A stretch of DNA of 64,000 nucleotides. Origin: Vicinamibacterales bacterium (lineage in GTDB: Bacteria > Acidobacteriota > Vicinamibacteria > Vicinamibacterales > SCN-69-37). The position numbers were made by a program, and so were the translations under genes. Location: the NCBI GenBank assembly GCA_030827135.1, contig JAURFE010000001.1, forward strand, positions 1,410,593 to 1,474,592, written 5' to 3'. The notes beneath the pieces were generated by a model. It made no database searches. It was not told where the DNA came from and saw nothing but the letters and a program-made list of their open reading frames with translations. Below, piece after piece: positions 50,905 through 59,902 of the stretch; within the stretch, counting starts at the first letter, position 1, and each line of letters begins with the position of its first letter.

Positions 50905-52335
50905 TTATCCCACTTTCTGGAACGCCCTTCGGGCGTACAGATGATCGAACAAGTTGCCTTCGTGGGGCTGGTCCCAGGCGATTCGGTTTGTCTGGAGCGG
51001 GCCAAGGTTCAGGCGCCCGATCAGGTCGGAGTCGATGAGCCGCTGCGTCAGCGCAGCGTCGTTGGTCAGCGCCGTGACCGCCAGCGTCGATCCGAGGCAC
51101 TCGGGCATCGCCGCCATCTCGTCATCAGTCACGTCAACCACCGACACAAACGGGAACAGGAATTCGCGATTGGCCAGCGGATGGTGGGAGGAGGCACAGT
51201 GGATCACCGTCGGCAGCAGGAACGTGCCGCCGTGGGCCTTGACCAGGCGCGGCGTTTTCCGGACCTTCATCGTCACGTCCTCGGCGCCGGATTCCAACAG
51301 CGCGATATCAATTTGCTGCGAGATGTGTTCGGCAACACGAGGATCGACAAACGGAGAGATCTCGGCTTCGGGATCATCTTCCGCGCGTGGCTGGATCGTC
51401 ACCAGGCGCTCCGCGAGCGCTTCCGCGAGTTCACGCCCGTGGGAGGGGGTCCACACGCCGGAGGCGTTGACACACGACCGGCCACCGTTTTCGGCGACGG
51501 ACAACGCGATGACGTCCAGGTATTCACGCCAGTTCGGCGCGAGGTCGGCACCGAACACGAGTTTGCTGTAGCCGGGGCCGTGCAACTCGACCCGTGGATC
51601 GCCCGCCACGGAACCTACGGCAGTCACGTCGCCAAAGAACATGCTGCGTCCGGTGCGACGCACAATCTCGCCGGCTCCGGCGTGGTCACTCGGGAAGAAG
51701 TTGAACGCGTCACCAGGAATGCCGGCTTTCATCAGCGCCTGAATGATGCGATACGGCGACCACGGCTCGGTGCCGCCGGGACGAAGCACCAGCGGCATCT
51801 TCATCGAAATGGCCGGAATCCAGAGCCCGTGCACGCCCGGTGAGTTGCTCGGCAATACGACACCGAGGGCCTTTGCCTTCGGAAAGAAACTTAGGGCCTG
51901 ACCGTTCACCTCGCCGAAGCCCTTGTCCAGGATCTCGAGGTCCAATCCACGTGTGAGTCCACGCAGAATCTCCGGCACGTTTTCCATGACGGACACGATG
52001 CGCTGCATGTTGCGGCGCACCATCACGTGCGGCATGCCTGTGGTCGACGACAACTGGCGCACGTAGTCGTCGGGTGTCTGCTCGGTGTCGCCGAGCGGCA
52101 GCGTGTCGTGCACAAAATGATGTGCGGCCGCCCTGGTCATCTCCATCAGGCGCGCGACGGGAATTGCCAGCAGCGACGCCCGCATCGCGTCCTGCGCCAT
52201 GAGGTCGCGGCGAATCAGGCCGGCGTTGGCCTGGCTGATTTCCGCAAACGGTTCACGGGTGGCGTGGTGGGCGATCGTCACAACGTCAACGCTGCGGTAG
52301 TTCTTGCCGCGGCGAATCAGGGGGAGGTGGAGCAT
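50905..52335 (-). CDS. Aldehyde dehydrogenase-fold acyl reductase-like protein
   Basis: 476 residues; ATG 52335 is preferred over two GTGs upstream because TAGAAT lies 6 nt before it. After about 100 helical N-terminal residues comes an ALDH Rossmann region (ALGVVLPSNSPGVHGLW) and the catalytic Cys288 in GGRSCVNASG. The sequence lies far from ordinary NAD-dependent ALDHs and, with an adjacent PaaK/LuxE-like ligase, looks like a LuxC-type acyl reductase. Acyl substrate unknown. First gene of the long minus-strand run. Confidence 0.75.
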   Translation of the reverse strand: MLHLPLIRRGKNYRSVDVVTIAHHATREPFAEISQANAGLIRRDLMAQDAMRASLLAIPVARLMEMTRAAAHHFVHDTLPLGDTEQTPDDYVRQLSSTTGMPHVMVRRNMQRIVSVMENVPEILRGLTRGLDLEILDKGFGEVNGQALSFFPKAKALGVVLPSNSPGVHGLWIPAISMKMPLVLRPGGTEPWSPYRIIQALMKAGIPGDAFNFFPSDHAGAGEIVRRTGRSMFFGDVTAVGSVAGDPRVELHGPGYSKLVFGADLAPNWREYLDVIALSVAENGGRSCVNASGVWTPSHGRELAEALAERLVTIQPRAEDDPEAEISPFVDPRVAEHISQQIDIALLESGAEDVTMKVRKTPRLVKAHGGTFLLPTVIHCASSHHPLANREFLFPFVSVVDVTDDEMAAMPECLGSTLAVTALTNDAALTQRLIDSDLIGRLNLGPLQTNRIAWDQPHEGNLFDHLYARRAFQKVG

Positions 52336-52341
52336 CACCAC

Positions 52342-52347
52342 ATTCTA
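52342..52347 (-). promoter_or_regulatory. -10-like TAGAAT, leaderless geometry
   Basis: TAGAAT on the minus strand is 6 nt before the ATG at 52335. Confidence 0.6.
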
Positions 52348-52392
52348 CCGGGCTGCTGGACCGGTGGGCAGATGGGCAGCCGCCCATTTTGA

Positions 52393-52398
52393 TAGTCT
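52393..52398 (+). promoter_or_regulatory. -10-like TAGTCT upstream of ligase gene
   Basis: TAGTCT lies 9 nt before the ATG at 52408. Confidence 0.4.
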
Positions 52399-52407
52399 TC
52401 TGTCCTG

Positions 52408-53466
52408 ATGCAGCCCCAGACCAAAGACGCCCTCGACGCCCATGTACGGGAGATCGTGCAGTGGCACTTCAACCCCGAGACCGGCACGCCCTTCTGGCTG
52501 GATTTCGCCACAAAACTCAACTGGGATCCGCGCAAGGACGTGCGGACGTACGAGGACCTCGACCGCTTCGGCTTTTTCGAAGACGAGTGGCTCCGTGGCG
52601 GCCCGGTGCGGCGCTGGGTCCCGAAGGCGTACGCGAACAAGCCGATTTACACGTTCGAGACAGGCGGGTCGACGGGCGTCCCGAAGTCACGCATCAACAT
52701 CGACGACTTCCGCATCGACTACGAGATGTTCAGTGACACCCTGCCTGACGAACACTTTCCGAAGGGCTCGGACTGGCTGATGGTCGGGCCCTCCGGCCCC
52801 CGGCGTCTCCGACTGGCGGTCGAACATCTCGCGCAGCACCGCGGTGGCATCAGTTTCTGCGTGGACCTCGACCCACGCTGGGTCATCAAGCTGGTCAAGA
52901 GCCGGCAGATGGAACAGGTCGAAGCCTACAAGCGGCACGTCATCGATCAGGCGCTGACGCTGCTCAAAGCGCACGACAACATCAAGTGCATGTTCATCAC
53001 GCCGAAGCTGCTGGAAGCGCTCGCGGAGCGAATCTCACTCAAGAAGGCCGGCATCACAGGCATCTTCTGTGGCGGGACCGAAATGACGCCGCAGTTCCAT
53101 CGCTGGGTGCGTGAGGAAGTGCTCGACGGCGTCTTCTTCGCACCGACCTACGGCAACACGCTCATGGGTCTCGCGGTCGGCAAGCCGTTCGACCCGGCCG
53201 ACAATCACGCGATCATCTACTACCCGCCGATCCCGCGCGCGGTGCTCGAGGTCGTGGATCCGGAACACCCGACCAGAGTCGTGCCTTACGGCAAAACCGG
53301 CCGCGTGCGCCTCACCACGCTCACCAAGGAATTCTTCATCCCGCGCTTCCTCGAACGCGACGAAGCCGAGCGTGAGCCCCCGTGCGACACCTATCCCTGG
53401 GACGGCGTGCGGAACGTGAGACCGTTCAAGAAACTCGGCACGTCGGTCACAGAAGGCGTTTACTAA
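52408..53466 (+). CDS. PaaK/LuxE-like adenylate-forming ligase
   Basis: 352 residues. The P-loop-like AMP-binding motif is TGGSTGVPKS (85-94), with a conserved FCGGTEMTP and PTYGNTLMG later, as in phenylacetate-CoA ligases and LuxE acyl-protein synthetases. It is somewhat shorter than PaaK (about 430), closer to LuxE. It should activate a carboxylic acid to an acyl-adenylate. Divergent from the ALDH-fold gene, so the two may form an acid-to-aldehyde reduction pair. No Shine-Dalgarno. Confidence 0.82.
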   Translation: MQPQTKDALDAHVREIVQWHFNPETGTPFWLDFATKLNWDPRKDVRTYEDLDRFGFFEDEWLRGGPVRRWVPKAYANKPIYTFETGGSTGVPKSRINIDDFRIDYEMFSDTLPDEHFPKGSDWLMVGPSGPRRLRLAVEHLAQHRGGISFCVDLDPRWVIKLVKSRQMEQVEAYKRHVIDQALTLLKAHDNIKCMFITPKLLEALAERISLKKAGITGIFCGGTEMTPQFHRWVREEVLDGVFFAPTYGNTLMGLAVGKPFDPADNHAIIYYPPIPRAVLEVVDPEHPTRVVPYGKTGRVRLTTLTKEFFIPRFLERDEAEREPPCDTYPWDGVRNVRPFKKLGTSVTEGVY

Positions 53467-53468
53467 CG

Positions 53469-53551
53469 GGGTCCAGGAGTTCAGGAGTCCAGGAGTCCGG
53501 AATTCGGGGACCTTTGGACCTTTGGACCCCTGGACCACTGAACCCCTGGAC
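53469..53551. terminator. Octad-repeat hairpin between convergent genes
   Basis: Four octads (GGGTCCAG, GAGTTCAG, GAGTCCAG, GAGTCCGG; 53469-53500) face five complementary-type octads (GGACCTTT and variants; 53508-53547). Arms 53471-53498 and 53524-53551 pair at 24 of 28 positions around a 25-nt loop. It lies exactly between two convergent genes and reaches the aminotransferase stop codon. No T-run, so termination is inferred. Confidence 0.65.
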
Positions 53552-54714
53552 TACACCGCAGCCGCAAGCCTCTCGATGTCCGCGTCGTCGTTGTAGACCT
53601 GGGCGGAGACGCGGACCCACACCCGGCCGGCGCGAGCGTGGACCTGCACCTCGATGTTGTGTTCAAAAAGCAGGCGGTCGCGCAAGGCGACGGCCTCGGG
53701 TTTGGTCGTGCCGCACCGTGCCGGTGTCATCACGCTGACCATGCAGCCGACGACAGATTCGTCGATGGCGAGCGGCGTGGACCAGCGGTCCGTCAGATAC
53801 CGCGCGGCGCGCCACGCGAGATCGTGGTTGTAGCGAAGCACAGCCTCGAATCCCAACGCCTGCAGGAACCGGATGCCATCTGGCGCGGTCAGCCACGGCG
53901 TGGGGTCGCGTGTGCCGACCCAGTCAAATTCCCGCGTAAAGCCGGTGCCGTAGCCCCACGAGATGACCGGTGGATGCATCATCGGCTGATGTTCGGGCTT
54001 CGCAACCAGAAAGGCACTGCTGCGCGGCGCCATCGCCCACTTGTGCAGATTCGCCACGTAGAAGTCCGCATCGATCGCCGACACATCCAGCGCGAGGGAC
54101 CCCGGCACATGCGCCCCGTCCACGAGAACCAGCACACCGCGCGCATGACACAACCGGACAATCTCCTGCACCGGAAACAGCAGCGCGCTTTCAGCGGCAA
54201 TGTGGTCGACGATCACCAGTCGAGTGCGGGATGTAATCGCCGCAGCCAGGCGATCGAGGCACTCGGCCGCATGAAACGCCGGATACGGCATCTCGACCGT
54301 CACGACGTTCGCACCGGCGCGTCCGGCCGCATGCCTGATTGCCGTGACAATGCCCCCGTAGGCGTGGTCGGTGACGATGATGTCGTCGCCGGCCTGAAAC
54401 GGCACCGACTGCAGGACCGCGCTGACACCCGTGGACGTGTTGTCCACGAACACGAGATCCTCCGGCCGTGCACCAACAAACGTCGCGACGTCACTGGCCG
54501 CTTGCCGCATCAACGACAGCGTCCCGTCAGCCGACCCGGTGAAATTCCAGAGCTCACGCAACATGAACCGGCTCGGATGGCGCTCCATTCGGTCGCGCCA
54601 CCGCTGTTGCGCCTCAAGCACCTGTACAGGTGCGACACCCACAGTGCCGTGATTCAGATACGTCGCCGCCGGATCGAGCGGCCAGAGCGGGAGCACGGAT
54701 CGGCCGAAGAGCAT
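53551..54714 (-). CDS. Class V aminotransferase (isopenicillin-N-epimerase-like)
   Basis: 387 residues from ATG 54714 (TAAACT 5 nt upstream). The N-terminal YLNHGTVGVAP and the PLP-Lys motif VANLHKWAMAPRSSAFL are typical of the CefD/isopenicillin-N-epimerase-like group of class V aminotransferases and cysteine desulfurases. The role is unclear because these proteins act on many amino acids. The TAG stop is in the terminal unit of an octad array. Confidence 0.86.
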   Translation of the reverse strand: MLFGRSVLPLWPLDPAATYLNHGTVGVAPVQVLEAQQRWRDRMERHPSRFMLRELWNFTGSADGTLSLMRQAASDVATFVGARPEDLVFVDNTSTGVSAVLQSVPFQAGDDIIVTDHAYGGIVTAIRHAAGRAGANVVTVEMPYPAFHAAECLDRLAAAITSRTRLVIVDHIAAESALLFPVQEIVRLCHARGVLVLVDGAHVPGSLALDVSAIDADFYVANLHKWAMAPRSSAFLVAKPEHQPMMHPPVISWGYGTGFTREFDWVGTRDPTPWLTAPDGIRFLQALGFEAVLRYNHDLAWRAARYLTDRWSTPLAIDESVVGCMVSVMTPARCGTTKPEAVALRDRLLFEHNIEVQVHARAGRVWVRVSAQVYNDDADIERLAAAV

Positions 54715-54719
54715 GGGAC

Positions 54720-54725
54720 AGTTTA
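54720..54725 (-). promoter_or_regulatory. -10-like TAAACT, leaderless geometry
   Basis: TAAACT is 5 nt before the ATG at 54714; its TAA is also the stop codon of the decayed gene upstream. Confidence 0.55.
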
Positions 54726-55689
54726 GCTGGGCGGGTGGGCAACTGGGCGGGTGGACTGGCGCTGGTCGATGCGGCCTTTCCAGTACGTGAACAGCCCGGA
54801 ATCGAGGCGCCAGGAGACTTCGCAGTAGGTCGGCACCAGCGTCCCGTGGCGCAGCGCCCAGTCGCGGCAGGACACTTCCCACGGAGTCGGCACGAACGTT
54901 CCGTTGACTTCTCGCGCCCGGGCCGGGGTCCATACGCGAGTCACCGTGTGGTCCGCGGCGAATTCGAATACAAGCGACACCACGGTGCCCCGGTCACTCA
55001 GTGTGGCGCGCGCCGAATGGTCGTCGATCGCCTCCCAGGTGACCTCGCGTCGCTGCAGGGCGTGCGGGGACCACAGCGCCTCCGCCAGGTAGCGCTGGAG
55101 GTCGCCGGCGTTTCGTCCGGAGCGTTGGCAGACAGTACGTGTGCGAAGTAGCCGGCAACCGGGAGGGGAATCGGGCTGGTGAACTTCGGAACCTCGAAAC
55201 ATCGCTGACGGAGCCGGACGTGCCCACCGGTGTATGCGCCAAGGCCACTAGCCGCCCGCTTGCGGCCTCGGTCGCGTGGCGCCAGCGCAGTGCGCCGGCA
55301 CCTATCGTCGGATGCAGTCCCAGGACGAGACACATCACGACGTTCAGGGCGAGACCGATGCGTGCGTGTGGCAGTTCGATGAAGCAGAGCAACCCGGATA
55401 TCAGGACTACCGGAAGTGCGGCCGTTGCCGCCCACGGTGCCTGTCTCGCCAGCCCGACCGCGGTCGCCATCACGGCGAACCCCGTCAGCAGCCACCCGAT
55501 TCCGATCGCTCGGATCCCCGCCTCACCCACTTCCACCCAGCCCCACAGCAGCGTCGTCTTAAACGGCAGTTCGGGTGATGTCAGCCATCGCCAAGGCACC
55601 AGGAATCCGGGCAGGTGCGCTATGCCGTACGCCGCCAGCAGGGCCGGGATCGCATACCGCACGTCCCGACCTCCGTCAGCGACATCCAA
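54723..55689 (-). pseudogene. Broken DUF6544-like membrane protein gene
   Basis: The 5' frame (from 55689) encodes about four membrane helices (AIPALLAAYGIAHLPGFLVPW, GWLLTGFAVMATAVGL, ALPVVLISGLLCFIELPHA, LNVVMCLVLGLHP), then loses sense. The 3' frame, shifted, encodes the typical C-terminal domain (DLQRYLAEALW, VTWEAIDDHSARATL, FVPTPWEVS, YWKGRI). The middle domain is missing, so there is an internal deletion plus frameshift. Assignment to the DUF6544-type family is from memory of the motif order; that the gene is broken is seen directly. Confidence 0.68.
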
Positions 55690-55814
55690 TTCTGCATATC
55701 CGGTGCCGTCAGGAACCCTCGAATTCCTGTGGCGTCCACGGGCCGCGGCAGGAGTTTTTCGTGAATTTTCTCGGGTGGTGGGGTTTTTTCGGCGCTCGGC
55801 GACACCTCAGAGGA
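55690..55814. other. Intergenic gap after malQ
   Basis: Downstream of malQ. It has several short T runs on the plus strand (near 55746, 55757 and 55785) and G-rich stretches but no perfect hairpin or frame that I would call. The region is probably a decayed terminator or spacer. Confidence 0.4.
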
Positions 55815-57365
55815 TCAACCGCGTCGCACCGAAGACAGAAACAGGGCGCGCTCCTTCGTGACGGCCAACGACGGCCACTCGTCGACCGGCCAGGGCAGCC
55901 GCCACGTCCAGTTGTGATCACCAACCGTCGCCGGCGTGTTGATGCGGTCGGGCCAGCCAAACACGTCCTGCATCGGAAGGAAGACCTGATCTGATGCGGC
56001 CATCATCACGGTGCGCAGCAGGGTGTCGCGCAGCGCATCCGACCAGGGGCTCGCGGGGTCCCAGTGGCCGTGCCCCGTTCGCGCGAGCAGATCGGCCACG
56101 GCGACGCGTTCTTCAATGTCGGCCTGCGCCCACCAGAGACTGATCGGCTCAGTGTCGTGGGTGCCCGTCGTGGCCACCGATCGCCGTGGATAGTGTGATG
56201 GCAACACAAACGGCCGGCCTGGTTCATGCCAGATGCGCTCCCAGCGCATCACCTTGTAGCCACCCACGCCCAGCCGTGCGATTGACGCGCGCACGAAGTC
56301 AGGCACGGTGCCGAGGTCTTCGGCCACCAGGGCGGCGCCGGCGCCGAGAAACGCGCGCATCACCTGCTCGCCCTGCCACAGCTGCGCGGCTTCGTTGTCG
56401 GGCAGGAAGAACTTCTCGCCATTCGGCGTGCGCCCATAGGTGCGATAGAACCCGACGAGATGGTCCACGCGGAAGCCGTCGTACAACGCGGCCATCCGTC
56501 GCGCGCGCTGGTGAATCCAGGCAAAACCCGAGGGCGCGATGACGTCCCACCGATACATGGGCAGGCCCCAATCCTGGCCGTCATCGCTGAACGCGTCAGG
56601 CGGCACACCTACCGACACGTCCGTCAGGAACTCATGCTGCCTGGCCCACACGTCTGCGCTGTGCGTATCGACGACAAACGGCAGGTCGCCGTACAACGCA
56701 AGACCTCGGGCTTGCAGCGCCCGCCGCGCCGCCCGCCACTGTTCGTCGGCAATCCACTGGACGTACTGTGTATATCGAATCTCCCGACTCAACTGGCGCC
56801 GCAGGTCGGCCAGGGTGCGCTCGTCTCTGTGCGCAACGGCCTCAGGCCACTCCCGCCACGACTTGCCCGGCCACAATGTCTCGCAGGACCGGAACAGGGC
56901 GTAGTCATCGAGCCACCACTTCTCGCGAGACGTGAACCCGGCAAACGCGGCGGCCCGAATCGAACGGTCCGCCCAATCTTCGCGAAGGAACCGATCGAAG
57001 GCCATCCCGATCGCCGCCTCCTTCACCCGTCGGACATCGGCAAATCGCACCCGCGGGCTCCTGCGAATCTCGGCGATCACACGACGGTTGTCCTCACCCA
57101 GACCCGCAACACCACCGTTCAGGCGGAAATCGTCAATCGCCTCAACCGACACATAAATCGGATCAATCGCCATCGCCGAACACGCCGAGTACGGCGACGT
57201 CTGCCCCGTCGGCATGGTCCCGATCGGGAGCAGCATGAGCCGGTCGCACCCGGCCTGCACGAGCCAATCCGCAAGACGCTCCAGATCGCCGATCTCGCCG
57301 ATCCCCCACGACGCCGAGGACGGCATGGCCGACAGTGGCAGACTGATGCCAAGGTGACGCGTCAC
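55815..57365 (-). CDS. malQ: 4-alpha-glucanotransferase (amylomaltase)
   Basis: 516 residues, GH77. Characteristic features are an N-terminal SASWGIGEIGDL, the nucleophile-region FRVDHLVGFYRTYG, the acid/base ALVAEDLGTVPDFV and the third acid in TGTHDTEPISLWW. It transfers maltosyl units between maltodextrins in glycogen or maltodextrin turnover. Coupled to the aminotransferase upstream (ATGA at 57362-57365). Confidence 0.93.
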   Translation of the reverse strand: MTRHLGISLPLSAMPSSASWGIGEIGDLERLADWLVQAGCDRLMLLPIGTMPTGQTSPYSACSAMAIDPIYVSVEAIDDFRLNGGVAGLGEDNRRVIAEIRRSPRVRFADVRRVKEAAIGMAFDRFLREDWADRSIRAAAFAGFTSREKWWLDDYALFRSCETLWPGKSWREWPEAVAHRDERTLADLRRQLSREIRYTQYVQWIADEQWRAARRALQARGLALYGDLPFVVDTHSADVWARQHEFLTDVSVGVPPDAFSDDGQDWGLPMYRWDVIAPSGFAWIHQRARRMAALYDGFRVDHLVGFYRTYGRTPNGEKFFLPDNEAAQLWQGEQVMRAFLGAGAALVAEDLGTVPDFVRASIARLGVGGYKVMRWERIWHEPGRPFVLPSHYPRRSVATTGTHDTEPISLWWAQADIEERVAVADLLARTGHGHWDPASPWSDALRDTLLRTVMMAASDQVFLPMQDVFGWPDRINTPATVGDHNWTWRLPWPVDEWPSLAVTKERALFLSSVRRG

Positions 57366-58495
57366 GCCGACACCTCCATCACGCGGGTAATTGCGGCCTG
57401 AAACACCGCTGGCTCCGGGAGCAGAGAGACGATGAGGTGGGATCCGTGAGACATGTCAAAAAAGTATCCGGGATGGACGATGATCTGCGCCTCCTGCAGC
57501 AACTGCAGCACCAGCGCGTCCTCACCGATGGTGGCAGGAACCTGAAGCACGGCGGACCACCCACCTTCGGGCGGCAGCACACGAATGGCGGGATGCCGTT
57601 GGGCCGCGGCCAGCAACGATCGGTAGTTCTCCATCAACCGTGCCTGAATCGACGCACGAATTGACGCCCCTGCGGCGATCAGCGCGGGCCCGGCCACCTG
57701 TACCGGCGTCGAGACGGACAGGTAGGTGTCACAAATCACCTCGAGCCGCTGCAACGCGGATGCCACCTGCCCGGCCGGGCCGGATACGACAATCCACCCG
57801 AGTTTGAGCTGCGGAAGCCCCGCAGACTTGGAGAGCCCCCCGAGCGTGAACGTAAGCACCCGCTCCTCACCGAGCAAGGTCGATGCATCCGGACGGGGCT
57901 GAATCGGATAGTCGGCAAACACCTCATCCGAGATCAGCGCCAGTCCGCGCTCCTCGGCACACGTCACAAGCCACTCCCGATCGTCGGCTCGCAACATCGA
58001 CCCGGTCGGGTTGTTGGGCGACACCACCAACAGGGCGCGGGTACGCGGGGTGCAGGCCGCGCGCACGCTCTCGCGGTCGATGGACCAGACGCCGTGATGT
58101 TCCAGCCGATACGGAGTGGCCTCAACGCCATCCAGGCGGGTCAACAACTCGAACAACGGATACGACGGCTCCGGTGTCAGCACCCCGTCGCCGGGATCAC
58201 ACAACAGCTTGAACAGCAGCGAGTACGCCTCGCTCGTGCTGGCGGTGAGCACCACGTGGTCAGGGTTCCGCCAGATCACCTCGCGAGTGGCCCTGCGCCC
58301 AAGCGGTGTTGGTGTGTAGACCAGACCCGACGGATGTGCCAGTTCCTGCAGAAGGCCCGCGGGATAGGCGAGCCCCACCGATGTGGGGTTGGTGACTGTG
58401 AGATCGACCAGGGGCACGCCCTGGGTCCGCAGGTCGGCGATGGCCGCACTGAAGGCGTTGGCGGAGAGTTGACGAGGAAGCCGGGAGGAGAACAC
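57362..58495 (-). CDS. Class I/II aminotransferase
   Basis: 377 residues; GTG 58495. PLP-binding Lys in GGLSKSAGLPQLKLGW, VSPNNPTGSM and a terminal ILLP/RLS-like region. Fold type I; perhaps valine-pyruvate or alanine-type, but not resolved. It overlaps malQ by 4 bp, an unusual pairing. It is divergent from the M16 protease gene with 39 bp between the starts. Confidence 0.87.
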   Translation of the reverse strand: MFSSRLPRQLSANAFSAAIADLRTQGVPLVDLTVTNPTSVGLAYPAGLLQELAHPSGLVYTPTPLGRRATREVIWRNPDHVVLTASTSEAYSLLFKLLCDPGDGVLTPEPSYPLFELLTRLDGVEATPYRLEHHGVWSIDRESVRAACTPRTRALLVVSPNNPTGSMLRADDREWLVTCAEERGLALISDEVFADYPIQPRPDASTLLGEERVLTFTLGGLSKSAGLPQLKLGWIVVSGPAGQVASALQRLEVICDTYLSVSTPVQVAGPALIAAGASIRASIQARLMENYRSLLAAAQRHPAIRVLPPEGGWSAVLQVPATIGEDALVLQLLQEAQIIVHPGYFFDMSHGSHLIVSLLPEPAVFQAAITRVMEVSA

Positions 58496-58499
58496 GCCG

Positions 58500-58528
58500 C
58501 TGACAACGATACCCCGAGGCCGTACACT
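58500..58528 (+). promoter_or_regulatory. Promoter of the M16 protease operon
   Basis: CTGACA (58500-58505), exactly 17 bp, TACACT (58523-58528), then 6 nt to the ATG at 58535. This is the cleanest sigma-70-like promoter in the window and predicts a leaderless mRNA. Confidence 0.75.
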
Positions 58529-58534
58529 GGAGCC

Positions 58535-59902
58535 ATGACGAAGGCACGTATCCTGGCAGGCTTCAGCCTCCCGATGGCGCTGTTGTTTGCCCTGACCCCG
58601 GTCTCGGCCCAGCAGCCCACGCCGAAAATCTCAGCCCCATACGAGATGTTCACGCTTCCAAACGGACTCACAGTGATCCTGCACGAGGATCACACGGTGC
58701 CAATGGTGTCGGTGAACGTCTGGTATCACGTCGGTTCCGCCCGTGAAAAATTCGGACGGACCGGCTTCGCCCACCTCTTCGAGCACATCCTGTTCGAAGG
58801 GTCCAGGAATGTGAAAGAAGGCGACTTCGACAACCTGCTCGAAGCCGCCGGCGGGTTCAACAATGGTTCGACCACCACAGACCGGACGAACTACTACGAG
58901 TCGCTGCCCGCCAACGCGCTCGACCTCGCGTTGTTCCTCGAGTCGGACCGCATGGGCTTCCTGCTCGATGTCGTCACGCCGCAACTGGTGGACGGCCAGC
59001 GCGACGTCGTCAAGAACGAACGCCGGCAGAGCTACGAAAACGCACCCTACGGCGCGGCGAACGTCCGGATCACCGAGTTGATGTATCCGAAGGAGCATCC
59101 CTACCACTGGCCCGTCATCGGCTACATGGACGATCTCTCGGCGGCGACACAGGACGACGTGAAGGAGTTCTTCACGCGGTATTACGCCCCGGGCAACGCG
59201 AGTCTCGTGATCGCCGGCGCCATCAACCCTGCCGAGGCGCGCAAGAAGGTCGAACACTGGTTCTCCGACGTCAAGGCCGGGCCCAGACCGGCGCCGGTCG
59301 TGGCACCGCCGGTGGAGCTCACATCCGTCGTGACCGAGACGCTCACGGACAATGTGCAGTTGCCGCGGCTGTACCTGGCGTGGCACTCACCCGCGCAGTT
59401 TCAGCCTGGCGACGCCGAGATGGACGTGCTCGCCGGCCTGCTGACCAGCGGCAAGAACTCGCGCCTCTACAAGCGGCTCGTGTACGACCTGCAGCTGGTG
59501 CAGAACATCAGCGCGTTTCAGGGCAGCGCGGCACTGGGATCGCGGTTCCAGATTGTGGCGACGGCGCGACCGTCCACCAATCCGCCGGCGGAGGTCCTGG
59601 CGAAGATCAAGGCCATCATCGACGAGGAAATCGAGAAGTTGAAGCAATCGCCACCCGACGCCCGCGAACTGCAGCGCGTGCTCAACGGCGTGGAATCGAA
59701 CTTCCTGAACTCGATGCAGCAGAGCCTGGCCAAAGCCGACCAGATGAACGCGTACTACTTCGCCACGGGTAATCCCGACTACTTCCAGGAGGACCTGGCA
59801 CGCTACATGGCCCTCCAGCCAAATGACATTCAGGCTGCGGCCAGACGGTGGCTGTCAACTGACAGGCGACTTGAGCTGTCAGTGCACCCCCGGAAGAAAT
59901 GA
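58535..59902 (+). CDS. M16-family zinc peptidase (catalytic subunit)
   Basis: 455 residues; signal peptide 1-25 (ending VSAQ). Inverted zinc motif HLFEH (His80, Glu83, His84) with the third Glu further on (NERRQSYENAPYG). The two M16 domains are complete. It is a periplasmic or surface-exposed protease resembling the pitrilysin/insulinase group and presumably pairs with the next gene, which lacks the zinc site. Its stop is embedded in the octad array that also starts the partner gene. Confidence 0.92.
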   Translation: MTKARILAGFSLPMALLFALTPVSAQQPTPKISAPYEMFTLPNGLTVILHEDHTVPMVSVNVWYHVGSAREKFGRTGFAHLFEHILFEGSRNVKEGDFDNLLEAAGGFNNGSTTTDRTNYYESLPANALDLALFLESDRMGFLLDVVTPQLVDGQRDVVKNERRQSYENAPYGAANVRITELMYPKEHPYHWPVIGYMDDLSAATQDDVKEFFTRYYAPGNASLVIAGAINPAEARKKVEHWFSDVKAGPRPAPVVAPPVELTSVVTETLTDNVQLPRLYLAWHSPAQFQPGDAEMDVLAGLLTSGKNSRLYKRLVYDLQLVQNISAFQGSAALGSRFQIVATARPSTNPPAEVLAKIKAIIDEEIEKLKQSPPDARELQRVLNGVESNFLNSMQQSLAKADQMNAYYFATGNPDYFQEDLARYMALQPNDIQAAARRWLSTDRRLELSVHPRKK

